Below are positions 45,714-54,764 of a DNA stretch of 64,000 nt, one piece after another; position 1 is the stretch's first letter, and every line of letters starts with the position of its first letter. Position numbers and translations under genes: made by a program. The notes under the pieces were generated by a model that saw only the letters and a program-made list of their open reading frames with translations, searched no databases and was not told where the DNA came from. The stretch is taken from NCBI GenBank assembly GCA_963832875.1, contig CAWHWB010000012.1, positions 1 to 64,000 of the forward strand, given 5' to 3'. The DNA comes from AP-15 sp963832875 (lineage in GTDB: Bacteria > Pseudomonadota > Alphaproteobacteria > ATCC43930 > CGMCC-115725).

Positions 45714-46268
45714 GTGAAAACGAAACGCATTCCTGAGGCCGTGCTCAGCCCGGCGGCACTGACGCCGCAGCAGGCGTTGTGGTTCGAGCTGATGCAATTC
45801 TATATCCGCGAGGCCTGGCTGCTGGACGAGCGCAAGCTCGAGGAGTGGCTCGATCTCTTCACCGACGATGTCCTCTACTTCATGCCCCGCCGCAAGAACG
45901 TCCCGCGGCGGGAGCAGCATCGCGAGCTGACACCGCAGGGCGACCTAGCGATCTTCGAGGAGAACAAGCACTATCTTGAGATGCGCGTCGCCCGGCTCGA
46001 GACGGGCATGGCCTGGGCCGAGGATCCCCCGTCGCGCACTCGCCACCTGATCGGCAATCTCGAAGCCGCACCGCTGGAAAACGGCGAGACCCGGGCCAAG
46101 ACCGCGTTTCTGGTGTACCGCTCGCACCTGGAGACCGATCACCAGCTCCTCTCCGGCTGCCGCGAGGATATGCTGCGCAAGGTGGAGGGCATGTGGAAGG
46201 TGGCCCGGCGCACGATCGTGCTCGACGCCAACGTCCTCCTCGACAAAAACCTCAGCGTTTTTCTTTAG
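45714..46268 (+). CDS. Rieske oxygenase beta (small) subunit
   Basis: A 184-residue cystatin/NTF2-like ring-hydroxylating dioxygenase small subunit: FYIREAWLLDERKLEEWLDLFTDDVLYFMP near residue 30, then SRTRHLIGNLEA near 105, FLVYRSHLE and a final WKVARRTIVLDANVLLDKNLSVFL. The start is a GTG at 45714, with no strong ribosome site, so an alternative internal start is possible. Its natural partner is the alpha subunit at 39575. They are now separated by the GFA gene, the DUF559 remnant and the IS1595-type element, which may have uncoupled their expression. Confidence 0.9.
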   Translation: MKTKRIPEAVLSPAALTPQQALWFELMQFYIREAWLLDERKLEEWLDLFTDDVLYFMPRRKNVPRREQHRELTPQGDLAIFEENKHYLEMRVARLETGMAWAEDPPSRTRHLIGNLEAAPLENGETRAKTAFLVYRSHLETDHQLLSGCREDMLRKVEGMWKVARRTIVLDANVLLDKNLSVFL

Positions 46269-46386
46269 GGCCGAAACCCGAGATCCTTGTGGGCTCTAGC
46301 AAATTTGTTAAACTCATCTTTGGAGGTCGCCCTAAATGGGCGAGTTCTACGCAGCGCGAGCGGAGGCATCGGCAGAACTTCCGGCG

Positions 46387-46665
46387 CTAACGGGTACGGC
46401 AGCGGAGCATTGGGCAACGCCGGTTACGGTGGCAGCACGGCCTACCAGGCCTACGGCAATTCGATCGACCGAAGAGGCGGGCATAGCGCTCGCGACAGTC
46501 GGCGAGTTTGGGCGCCCTCTCCGGTGCGGGGACATCGAGCAAGCGCCGGATCAGGGCGAGCGTGGTTGGTGCGAGTTGGCGAGGAAATCGAAATGGCGGA
46601 TCCGGGCGGAAACCGTCAGACAGGACATGCAGCAAAAAGCGCCGAATGAACTCGCCGGCCGTTAG
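46387..46665 (-). pseudogene. IS91-type transposase C-terminal remnant
   Basis: The - strand reads LTAGEFIRRFLLHVLSDGF (starting near 46665), then a degenerate ALIRRLLDVPAPERAPKLADCRERYARL. This is the C-terminal part of Y2-type (IS91-like) transposases, normally ...FIRRFLLHVLPDGFHRIRHFG. The recombinase core, the cysteine cluster and the ends are missing, and the HRIRH segment is garbled. It lies between the Rieske beta gene and a truncated reductase, marking another recombination scar. Confidence 0.6.
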
Positions 46666-46865
46666 GCCATGACTTCAGCCGCTGCGGGTGCCCAATAATC
46701 TTTCAGCGGAAGCGGACTTGTCTTTCGGTCAGGTCGAAAAGCCGGCTGTTGGCGATGGCGACCCGGTGGGCGGCCGAAATCGTCGAGCACCCTGCCGGCC
46801 GCCGAACGGGCGCCTGGGATAGTCGGCCCCTCCGATCCTGCGCAACAGCCGCAAATCGGCGACGA

Positions 46866-47387
46866 AGGGCCGGGGTGCAGTTGGCGCTGCTCGCCGGAAT
46901 CCGCGTGATCGGAGTGGCGGGCTCGGATGCGAAGACCGACGCCGTCATCGGGCTCGGTGCCGGCCAGGCGATAAATTACCGCACAGAGGATGTTGCCGCG
47001 CGGGTCCAGAAGATCACTGCCGGGCGCGGCCTCGATCTGATCCTCGATCCGATCGGCGGCACAGGGTTCGCCCGCAATTTCGCGACGCTAGCGCCGCTCG
47101 GCATGGTGGTCTCTTATGGCCAACTCGACGGGCCGCCTCATATCGGCGCGATCGAAGCGATGCGGGCCAATTCTGCGGCCAGCCCTCCTTTGCGCTTTTT
47201 CACGATCCACAGCTTCGACGACCGCCCCGACATCCGTGCAGCGACGATGAAGGCCTTGCCCGGCCGTCTGGCGGCCCGCGAGATCCGGTCATTGATCCAC
47301 GATCGACTGCCGCTCGCCGGCGCCGCCCTGGCACACGAACTGCTCGAATCGGGCGCCGTCATCGGGAAACTGCTGCTGAAGCCGTAA
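46866..47387 (+). pseudogene. NADPH:quinone reductase (MDR) C-terminal fragment
   Basis: The readable protein starts VQLALLAGIRVIGVAGSDAKTD within the Rossmann fold and continues INYRTEDVAARVQKITAGRGLDLILDPIGG.. GMVVSYGQLDG to AVIGKLLLKP. The GroES-like N-terminal half and the first Rossmann glycines (normally GGVGQ) are missing. Sequence upstream to about 46700 does not continue it in any frame. The truncation adjoins the IS91-type remnant. A faint histidine-kinase-like piece on - (46703-46850, VAIANSRLFDLTERQ) may explain the foreign sequence. Confidence 0.7.
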
Positions 47388-47529
47388 CCGAGAGCCCGGG
47401 TTCCTCCCAGCAGCGGGTCACGAACCCTGCTTTCATGGCCGCACCCGGACTGCCCCGATCGGCGTCAAATGCAAATTGTCCGGATCTCGGCTACCATCCC
47501 GGCATTCGGGCTGGATGGGAGCGGACGGC

Positions 47530-48426
47530 ATGCAACTTGGAGCCTCCTTGCCGGTGGCCGACATCGGCACCGGACCTGCAGCGTTGCGCGACTATGCCCA
47601 GGCGGCGGAGGGTCTGGGCTTTGCCCACTTGGTGGCGCCCGATCACGTGCTCGGGGCCAATCCGGCTGCGGATCAGGGCGGCCGGCGCGTTGGCACCACT
47701 AAGAGCGCCTATCATGATCCGTTCGTGCTGTTCGGGTTTCTGTCGGGCTGCACGCAGCAGATCGGCTTTGCCGTCGGCGTTCTGATCCTGGCGCAGCGGC
47801 AAGCGGTGCTGGTGGCGAAGCAGGCGGCCTCGCTCGACGTGCTGTGCGGCCGCCGGTTCCGGCTCGGGATCGGGGTCGGCTGGAATGAGGTCGAGTTCAT
47901 CGGCCTCAACGAGGATTTCCACAACCGCGGCAAGCGCTCGGCGGAGCAGGTGCGGATCATGCAGGCGTTGTGGGCCGAGCCGCATGTGACATTTGATGGC
48001 GAGTTTCACCGTATCGATGACGCCGGCATCAACCCCCGGCCAGTCTCGGGTCGGGTGCCGATCTGGTACGGCGGGCATGCCGAGGCAACCTTTCGTCGCT
48101 GCGCCAGATATGGCGACGGATTTATGCCGCTCGCCTACCCGCCGGGCGACGCGGCTGTGGCCGCGTTCGCGAAACTCCGCGCTCTGACGCGCGAGGCCGG
48201 GCGCGACCCCGGGAGGATCGGCATCGAGGTGTGGGTTTCGCCCGGCGCCGGCACCCCCGAGGATTGGCGGCGCGAGATAGCCTTTTGGAAAGCGGCCGGG
48301 GTCACCCACCTGACCGCGCACACTACATACGCCAGCAACCACCACAAGCGCATCGCCGGACATAGCGCCGCCGAGCATCTGTCGGCAATCGCCCGATACC
48401 GCGAGGCAGTGGCGGATTTGTTGTAG
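47530..48426 (+). CDS. LLM-class (luciferase-like) flavin/F420 oxidoreductase
   Basis: A 298-residue TIM-barrel of the bacterial luciferase family: MQLGASLPVADIGTG at the start, AEGLGFAHLVAPDHVLG near residue 25, IGFAVGVLILAQRQAVLVAKQAASLD near 80, RRFRLGIGVGWNEVEFIGLNEDF near 107 and VPIWYGGHAEATFRRCARYGDGFMP near 178. The start is the ATG at 47530, with GGGAGCGG just upstream. The reduced cofactor (FMNH2 or F420) cannot be decided. It is followed 25 bases later by an esterase-like gene in the same direction. Confidence 0.88.
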   Translation: MQLGASLPVADIGTGPAALRDYAQAAEGLGFAHLVAPDHVLGANPAADQGGRRVGTTKSAYHDPFVLFGFLSGCTQQIGFAVGVLILAQRQAVLVAKQAASLDVLCGRRFRLGIGVGWNEVEFIGLNEDFHNRGKRSAEQVRIMQALWAEPHVTFDGEFHRIDDAGINPRPVSGRVPIWYGGHAEATFRRCARYGDGFMPLAYPPGDAAVAAFAKLRALTREAGRDPGRIGIEVWVSPGAGTPEDWRREIAFWKAAGVTHLTAHTTYASNHHKRIAGHSAAEHLSAIARYREAVADLL

Positions 48427-48451
48427 ATTTGAACAGCAGCGGGAGATGCAG

Positions 48452-49336
48452 ATGAGCGATCCAGAGATCGGCGCATTGCGGGCGAAGCTGGCGGCGAGGC
48501 CGCGTTCCGACGACTACCGGCAGCGCCGCCGGGACATCGACGCGCGCAGCCGGGAATATCGGCTGGCGCCGGATGTCGGGGTCGAGCCGGTGACCGCCAA
48601 CGGCGTGCGGGCGGAATGGACCGCGACCCCAAGGGATGCGCGCGACGCGGCACTCCTCTATCTGCATGGCGGCGGCTATGTGATCGGCTCGCTCGACAGT
48701 CACCGCCATCTTGCCGCCGAGGCCGGCCGCGCCGCCGGAATCGCAGCATTGGCGCTCGACTATCGGCTGGCGCCCGAGCACCCATTCCCGGCCGCGGTCA
48801 ACGACGCGCTAGCGGGCTACCGGTTTCTGCTGGCGCGCGGCATCGGAGCCGAGCGGATCGCGATCGCCGGCGACAGCGCCGGCGGCGGGCTGGTGGTCGC
48901 AGCGATGCTGGCGATCCGCGATTCAGGACTGGCGCAGCCGGGCTGCGGCTGGTGCATCTCGCCTTGGGTCGACATGGAAGCGATCGGGGACACGATGTCG
49001 AGCAAGGCTGCCGCCGATCCGACCGTGCAGCGCGCCGGCATTCTCGACATGGCGGGGCTCTATCTGAACGGCGCCGACCCGCGCTCGCCGTTGGCCGCAC
49101 CGCTCTACGCCGATCTTTCCGACCTCGCCCCGCTGCTGATCCAGGTCGGCGCCTGCGAGACCTTGCTCGACGACGCGCTGCGGCTCGCCAAGACCGCCGG
49201 CGCCGCCGACGTCCGGGTCGATCTCGAGATCTGGCCCGAAATGATCCATGTCTGGCACCTGTTCCACCCGGAGTTGGCGGCCGGACGGCGGGCGATCGAA
49301 GCCGGCGGAGAATTCATCCGCACGATAATCCGCTGA
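48452..49336 (+). CDS. HSL-family alpha/beta hydrolase (esterase)
   Basis: A 294-residue hormone-sensitive-lipase-like esterase. The oxyanion motif is LLYLHGGGYVIGS near residue 70, the nucleophile elbow GDSAGGGLVVAA near 137, the acid region near VGACETLLDDA, and the catalytic His WPEMIHVWHLFHPEL near 262. I chose the ATG at 48452 over the ATG at 48446 because GGGAG at 48441-48445 gives a normal six-base spacing only for the former. It is probably co-transcribed with the LLM oxidoreductase, and it converges on the amidase gene 12 bases away. Confidence 0.9.
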   Translation: MSDPEIGALRAKLAARPRSDDYRQRRRDIDARSREYRLAPDVGVEPVTANGVRAEWTATPRDARDAALLYLHGGGYVIGSLDSHRHLAAEAGRAAGIAALALDYRLAPEHPFPAAVNDALAGYRFLLARGIGAERIAIAGDSAGGGLVVAAMLAIRDSGLAQPGCGWCISPWVDMEAIGDTMSSKAAADPTVQRAGILDMAGLYLNGADPRSPLAAPLYADLSDLAPLLIQVGACETLLDDALRLAKTAGAADVRVDLEIWPEMIHVWHLFHPELAAGRRAIEAGGEFIRTIIR

Positions 49337-49348
49337 CGGAAGCGGCGC

Positions 49349-51004
49349 CTAGACGGCGAACTTGAAAATGTTGGCCGGCTCTTCGGTCCAGCTGCGTTCG
49401 CGGTAGAGCCGGCCGGTCATCGCCTCGACATAGGGTGCCGCGGCGCAGACCATTTCGAATTGCCGGTCGGTCAAAGTGAGGCCGGCGGCAACGCAGGCGG
49501 TCGCCGCCCGGTCGCGGATGGCGGCGCTGACATCGGCAGGTTGCGGGTCGGGGATCGGCGGCAATTCGACCGAGAATGTCGCAGCGGGATCGAGCTGGGG
49601 CCGCCGCGCCCGCCACGGCGTTGCCGCCTCGTAGGCGTGCGCCACCCGCAGCACCGTCGCGTCGTCGAACGGCCGGCCGACGATCTGCATCGACAGCGGC
49701 AGGCCGGCGGCGCCGAAGCCAATGCACTGCGCCAAGGCTGGGCCGCCGGTGACGTTGAACGGCGTCGTCAATGACGGCCGGCGCCAGAACTCGATCGTCC
49801 GCCACGCTCCGAGGAGCGGCGCCGGGCCGCCGGCCGTCGCCGTAACCAGCACGTCAAACTTGTCGTAGACCGGCGCCATCTCGGCTAGGATGCAGCGGCG
49901 CTCGCGCTGCGCCTGCACGTAGTCGCGCGCGCTGATCAGTACCGCCGGCAATACTCGGCCGAGAAAATCCTCGCCGAACTCGCCCGGCCGCGTGCGCAGC
50001 GCCTGCTCGTGGACGGCCAGCAACTCGCTTTCGGCGATCGTGACCTTGACATCGTAATAATCCTGCGCCGGACGCAGCCGCACTTCGCCAAGGGTGGCCC
50101 CGAGCGACCGCAACACGGTAAACGCCGCCTCCAATGCCGCGCCGGTCTCAGCCGTGACCGGGCAGTCTTCTTCGTGCAAATGCCGCACGACGCCGATGCG
50201 CAGCCCCTTTATATCGCCGGTCAGCGCTTTCTGGTAATCGGGGACCGGACTCGTGGCGCTCGCCGGATCCAGCGGGTCATGGCCGGCGATTGCCCGTAAG
50301 AGGATTGCGCAATCCTCGACGGTCCAGGTCATCGGCCCGGCATGGTCGAAGCTGTACGAATTGGCATAGACGCCGCAGCGGCTGACGAGGCCATAGGTCG
50401 GCTTCAGCCCGACGATCCCGCACAATGCCGCAGGGCCGCGGATCGAGCCGCCGGTATCGGAGCCCAGCGCCGCCGGAACCAACCCGGCCGCGACTGCCGC
50501 CCCCGAGCCGCTCGACGAGCCGCCGGTGAAATGGCGGCGGTTCCACGGGTTGCGAGCCGGCGGCCAGGGCAAATCGAAACTCGGGCCGCCATGGGCGAAT
50601 TCATGGGTGGCGAGCTTGCCGTTCAGAATGGCGCCGGCGTCGTACAGTCTGCGCACCGTCGTTGCGTCGGTGGCCGGGACGGTATCAATGCAGATTTTGG
50701 AGTGCGCAGTGGTGCGGATGCCGGCGGTCGCATAGATGTCCTTGAGCCCGAACGGAATGCCGTGCATCGGCCCGCGGTAGCCGCCGCCGGTGATCTCCCG
50801 CTCGGCGGTGCGGGCTTGGTCGAGCGCGCGTTCGAAGGTCGGCAGCAGATAGGCATTGAGCTGCGGATCGAGCGCCTCGGCCCGGCGGACCAACGCCTGC
50901 GTCAACTCGACCGGCGACAGTTCTTTCGTTTCGATCCGCCGCGCCGCCTCGGCGATAGTCATGAAGGCCAAGTCGGTCGATGGCGACGTCATCTCGTCGG
51001 GCAT
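49349..51004 (-). CDS. Amidase signature family enzyme
   Basis: A 551-residue amidase with a Ser-cisSer-Lys triad: GIPFGLKDIYATAG near residue 84 (Lys), HFTGGSSSGSGAAVAAGLVPAALGSDTGGSIRGPAALCG near 158 (cis-Ser and nucleophile Ser) and GLKPTYGLVSR. The length and the C-terminal GLPLSMQIVGRPFDDATVLRVAHAYE pattern are typical. It lies 29 bases downstream of a solute-binding protein gene on the same strand, which suggests import and hydrolysis of an amide or amidated aromatic compound. Confidence 0.9.
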   Translation of the reverse strand: MPDEMTSPSTDLAFMTIAEAARRIETKELSPVELTQALVRRAEALDPQLNAYLLPTFERALDQARTAEREITGGGYRGPMHGIPFGLKDIYATAGIRTTAHSKICIDTVPATDATTVRRLYDAGAILNGKLATHEFAHGGPSFDLPWPPARNPWNRRHFTGGSSSGSGAAVAAGLVPAALGSDTGGSIRGPAALCGIVGLKPTYGLVSRCGVYANSYSFDHAGPMTWTVEDCAILLRAIAGHDPLDPASATSPVPDYQKALTGDIKGLRIGVVRHLHEEDCPVTAETGAALEAAFTVLRSLGATLGEVRLRPAQDYYDVKVTIAESELLAVHEQALRTRPGEFGEDFLGRVLPAVLISARDYVQAQRERRCILAEMAPVYDKFDVLVTATAGGPAPLLGAWRTIEFWRRPSLTTPFNVTGGPALAQCIGFGAAGLPLSMQIVGRPFDDATVLRVAHAYEAATPWRARRPQLDPAATFSVELPPIPDPQPADVSAAIRDRAATACVAAGLTLTDRQFEMVCAAAPYVEAMTGRLYRERSWTEEPANIFKFAV

Positions 51005-51033
51005 CGCTGGAAGCTCCTCCGAAACGGCTCAGT

Positions 51034-51765
51034 TCAGCCTGGAGGTGCTACCGAAAGGCGGCCGACCACCTTGTGCCGCTCGATCAACCGGGCGACCAGT
51101 CCGGATTTCTTTGCTTCTTCGACAAACTCGCGCAGAAACACCGCTCCGGCGGCGTTGCTCTTCGCCGTGCCGACCGCCTGCTGCACGGCGGTGAACTGGC
51201 CGTCGAGTATGCGCGCGCCGGGCAGCTTTTCGACATCCGACAACAGGCCGGGGCGCAGACCGGCCATTGCGTCCATCTTTTCGTCGACGAACTGCTTGAA
51301 TGCTGCACCGCCGCCGCCTTCCGAGCGGATCACCTGCGCGTGCTTGATGTTGCGTGCGAGCCACAGGTCGTAGGCGCTGCGGGCGCTGACCGAAATGCGC
51401 ACGCCGGGGCGGTCGACATCGGCGATCGCCTGCAACGGCGAGCCGGGCGGCACCAGATAGGTCGCCTCGATCTCGACATAGGCCGGGGTGAACGAGATCT
51501 TTTCGGCGCGCTGCGGCTCGGCGCCGATCAATCCGATGTCCCATACGTCGGTCCCCGCCGCGTCCGCTAGCTCGCCGGGCCGGGCAAAAGGCACATAAGC
51601 TATGGGAACGCCCAGGCGCTGGGCGATCTCGCGCGCCATGTCAGGGGCCACACCCTGCGGATCGCCCGACGGGGTCTTGCCGGTGACCAAGAGGAAATTG
51701 CCCATATTGATTGCGGCGCGCAGCACGCCGGTGGGGGCTAGCTCGGAGACGGCTTGTTCAGGCAT
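51034..51765 (-). CDS. Family 3 solute-binding-protein-like protein without export signal
   Basis: A 243-residue periplasmic-binding-protein fold (SBP_bac_3 type): GVLRAAINMGNFLLV near residue 12, GVAPDMAREIAQRLGVPIAYVPF near 38, WDIGLIGAEPQRAEKISFTPAYVEIEATYLVP near 75 and a C-terminal EAKKSGLVARLIERH. The ATG at 51765 (MPEQAVSELAP) gives no signal peptide and no lipobox, which is odd for a transport protein. The longer upstream frame also lacks one. It could be a cytoplasmic ligand sensor or an enzyme-like relative. It sits directly upstream of the amidase. Confidence 0.78.
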   Translation of the reverse strand: MPEQAVSELAPTGVLRAAINMGNFLLVTGKTPSGDPQGVAPDMAREIAQRLGVPIAYVPFARPGELADAAGTDVWDIGLIGAEPQRAEKISFTPAYVEIEATYLVPPGSPLQAIADVDRPGVRISVSARSAYDLWLARNIKHAQVIRSEGGGGAAFKQFVDEKMDAMAGLRPGLLSDVEKLPGARILDGQFTAVQQAVGTAKSNAAGAVFLREFVEEAKKSGLVARLIERHKVVGRLSVAPPG

Positions 51766-51848
51766 GGCGGCGGGTCCGGGACAGTGAGGCCGATGAGCCG
51801 CATCCTGAATGATCGGGCCGCCCCAGGCACGCGAAAATTCCGGCAGCC

Positions 51849-52070
51849 CTAATTCGACCGCACACCCGACACGATCCACCACAGGCCCAATATGGCTGCG
51901 CCTGTCAGGACGATGATCGCCGTCGCCGAGAGCTCCGGCCCCGGCGGAGAGGACAAGTTTTCCGACGGTTGCGGTTTGAAAATATAGGCGAACGACCAAT
52001 AGAGGAGCCACAACATCGCGAACACCATTCCGAGCCGCAGGCATCCCCGGCGCAGATTCACCGCGCTCAC
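51849..52070 (-). CDS. Small two-helix membrane protein (73 aa)
   Basis: Two hydrophobic segments (LGMVFAMLWLLYWSFAYIF and ATAIIVLTGAAILGLWWIV) separated by a Pro/Ser-rich loop. The start is a GTG at 52070. It is the only coding candidate between the solute-binding gene and ligD. Function unknown. Confidence 0.5.
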   Translation of the reverse strand: MSAVNLRRGCLRLGMVFAMLWLLYWSFAYIFKPQPSENLSSPPGPELSATAIIVLTGAAILGLWWIVSGVRSN

Positions 52071-52089
52071 GCCGCCTGCCCTCGCCGGT

Positions 52090-54655
52090 TCACCGCGCGA
52101 GCTTGCGCCGCGCCGTCGCCGTGACCGTCTGCCTGACCTTGCCGATCTCGGCCCAGGGATCCGATTTCAGGCTCGCGAGCCGGCCCGGCACGGTGGCGAC
52201 GGTGAAAGTTTCGGGACGGACGCCGGTCTCGACCTCATCCCAGAACACCGGCGTCGCCACCGGCGCCCCCGGCCGGGCGCGGGTCGAATAGGCGCCTATC
52301 GCGGTCGCGCCCCGGCCGTTGCGCAGATAGTCGATATAAATTCGGCCCTGGCGCGCCCGCTTTGACTGATTAGTGGTGTAGCGCTGCGGATTACCGGCCG
52401 CGATCTGCTCGGCGACGGTCTTTGTGAAGGCTTTGATCCCCTCCCAATCGAGCTTCGGGGTCAACGGCACGACGACATGCAAGCCTTTGCCGCCGGTGGT
52501 CTTGGCGAAGCTCCGCAGGCCGAGGCCGGCGAGCGCGTCGCGGATTTCGAGTGCCGCCGCGGTGACTTGTGACCATGCCAGCCCGACATCCGGATCGAGA
52601 TCGAAGGTGATCAGGTCGGGCGTCTCGATCTTGTCGGCGGTCGAGCCCCAAGGGTGGATTTCGAGAACGCTCATCTGAACCAGCGCTACCAGCCCGGCCA
52701 AATCCTCGACCATGAGATGGGTTTCGCCGTCGATCTCGATCCGCCGCACCGCCTCGGGCACACTGGCGCCGGCATGCTTCTGAAAAAACTGCTCGCCGGC
52801 CTGACCGTTGGGACAGCGCACCAAGCTCAGCGGCCGATGCCCTAAATAGGGCAATGCCCAGTCGCGGATTTCGGCGTAGTAGCGTGCCAGATCGAGCTTA
52901 GTGATGCCCTCGTCGGGGTAGAGGACGCGATCGGAGTGGGTCAGCCGCACCCCCTCGAGTTGCGTGCTGCCGTCGCGGGCAACGCGCGGCGCCGCCGGCT
53001 GCACCACCGCAACACGCGTGGTCGAGGCGGCTGATTTGTCAGTCTCCCGCACCACCTCGTGTGGACCCTTATCCTCGCGCAGTCCGACAAAGGTCGCATG
53101 CCGCAAGACCTGGTCTGCGGTCCAGCCGGCAAAGCGGATTTCGGCGACGAGCGCTGGTTCGGTCCAATGCACGCCCTTCACAGAGACGCTCTTCGGCAGA
53201 ACCCCGACCGGGGAAGCGCCGTGCTTTAGCGGATCGAGCCGCGCCCGCAGCGCGACTAGCTGGGCATCGCTGAAACCGCTGCCGACCCGCCCGGCATAGT
53301 GCAGCATCCTGTGCCCGTCATAATAGCCGAGCAGCAAGGCGCCGAGGCCCGGCCGGGTGCCGGCCGGGTCGGTGAAGCCGATCACAACGAACTCGTCGCG
53401 GTTCGAGCATTTGACCTTGAGCCAGCTGTCGTTGCGCCCGGCGCGATATGAGCTGTCACGGCGCTTCGAGACTATCCCCTCCAGCTCATAGAAGCAGGCC
53501 TGGCGGAAAAATTGCGGGCCGTGCCCGACTTGATGGTCGCTGTAGCGCAGAATCCCGGCGGAATTTGTCGGGACGATCTCGGCCAGTACCGCCTTGCGGT
53601 CTTCGAGCGCGGTCCCGGTCAAGTCCAAGCCGTCGAGATGAAGAAGGTCGAATGCATAGAACACAAGCTCCTCGGTGCGCCCGTTGGCGATCGCGTCCTG
53701 CAGCCGGCCAAAGTCGCTGGTGCCGTCCGCTTCGAGATGGACCAGTTCGCCGTCGATCAGCGCTGCCTCGACCGAAAGCTCGCCGAACGCCGCGGCGAGG
53801 ACCGGAAATTTCCCGGTCCAATCGAGCCCGTTGCGGGTCAACAGCCGGGCGCTCCGGTTGCTGAGCCGAGCGATCAGGCGATAGCCGTCATGCTTGATCT
53901 CGTGAAACCATTGCGGTCCGTCGGGCGCCCCGTCCGCCGGGGTAGCCAATTGCGGCCGCGGGCTGGCCGGCATCCGGGCTTTCCTGACGCCAGGAACATG
54001 CGGCAGACCAGCCCGCTTGGGCAACTCGACAGGAGTTCAGGCGCTCCTCGCCATTCGGCCCCCAGACCCGATCGCGGTCGGCGGCGATCTCGTCGAGCGC
54101 GCGCCCGGTGACGACGCTCAGCGGGTTGTCGGCGACGATGGCGTCGCCGCTCTGCGGGGCCGCCGCCTCGTCGCGCTCCTTGATCAGCAGCCAGTTCTCA
54201 TGGCGCTCGGCTGCGGCTTTTCCTCCCATGCGCACTAGCACCCATTTTCCGTGCAGCTTTGCGCCGTCGAGCACGAATTTGAGGTTGCCCTTCGCATAGG
54301 CTTCATCGGGGTTCGGATCGAGCGGCGTCCAGGTGCCGCGGTCCCACAGCAGAACCGTCCCGCCGCCGTATTCGCCCTCGGGAATGACCCCCTCGAAGCC
54401 GCCGTATTCGATCGGGTGGTCCTCGACATGCACGGCGAGACGCTTTTCTGCGGGGTCGAGGCTCGGCCCCTTCGGCACCGCCCAGCTCTTTAGCACGCCA
54501 TCGAGCTCGAGCCGGAAATCGTAGTGCAGCCGGCGCGCGGCGTGCTTTTGGATCACGAAGGACAGCGGCCGCGACGGGGTGTCGAGCACCACCGCGCCGG
54601 CCGGCTCGGGCGTCCTGCGGAAATCGCGTTTCCGCCGGTATTCGGTCAGCGCCAT
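52090..54655 (-). pseudogene. ligD: LigD, NHEJ ATP-dependent ligase/polymerase/phosphoesterase (PE-Lig-Pol), one frameshift
   Basis: The first frame, from the ATG at 54655, is the 3'-phosphoesterase domain: HYDFRLELDGVLKSWAVPKGPS near residue 44 and HVEDHPIEYGGFEGVIPEGEYG near 76. One base is lost near 54020; the second frame opens LPKRAGLPHVPGVRKA. It carries the ligase (WFHEIKHDGYRLIA, catalytic Lys; YELEGIVSKRRDSSYRAG; SWLKVKC) and then the AEP primase/polymerase (LVRCPNGQAGEQFFQKH; LITFDLDPDVG; GGKGLHVVVPLTP). Whole length is about 855 residues in PE-Lig-Pol order. It is divergent from ku with 109 bases between starts. The junction lies in the linker between domains, so two separate polypeptides might even be tolerated. 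Confidence 0.88.
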
Positions 54656-54764
54656 CGTCGCCGATCACCTCGTCAACACGTCGTCCTAGCGCCGTCCCCG
54701 CTCACTTGACGTTGCGGACCGGCGCATAATGTGGTTCGTAAACGCTGCTGCATAGGAGATCGGC

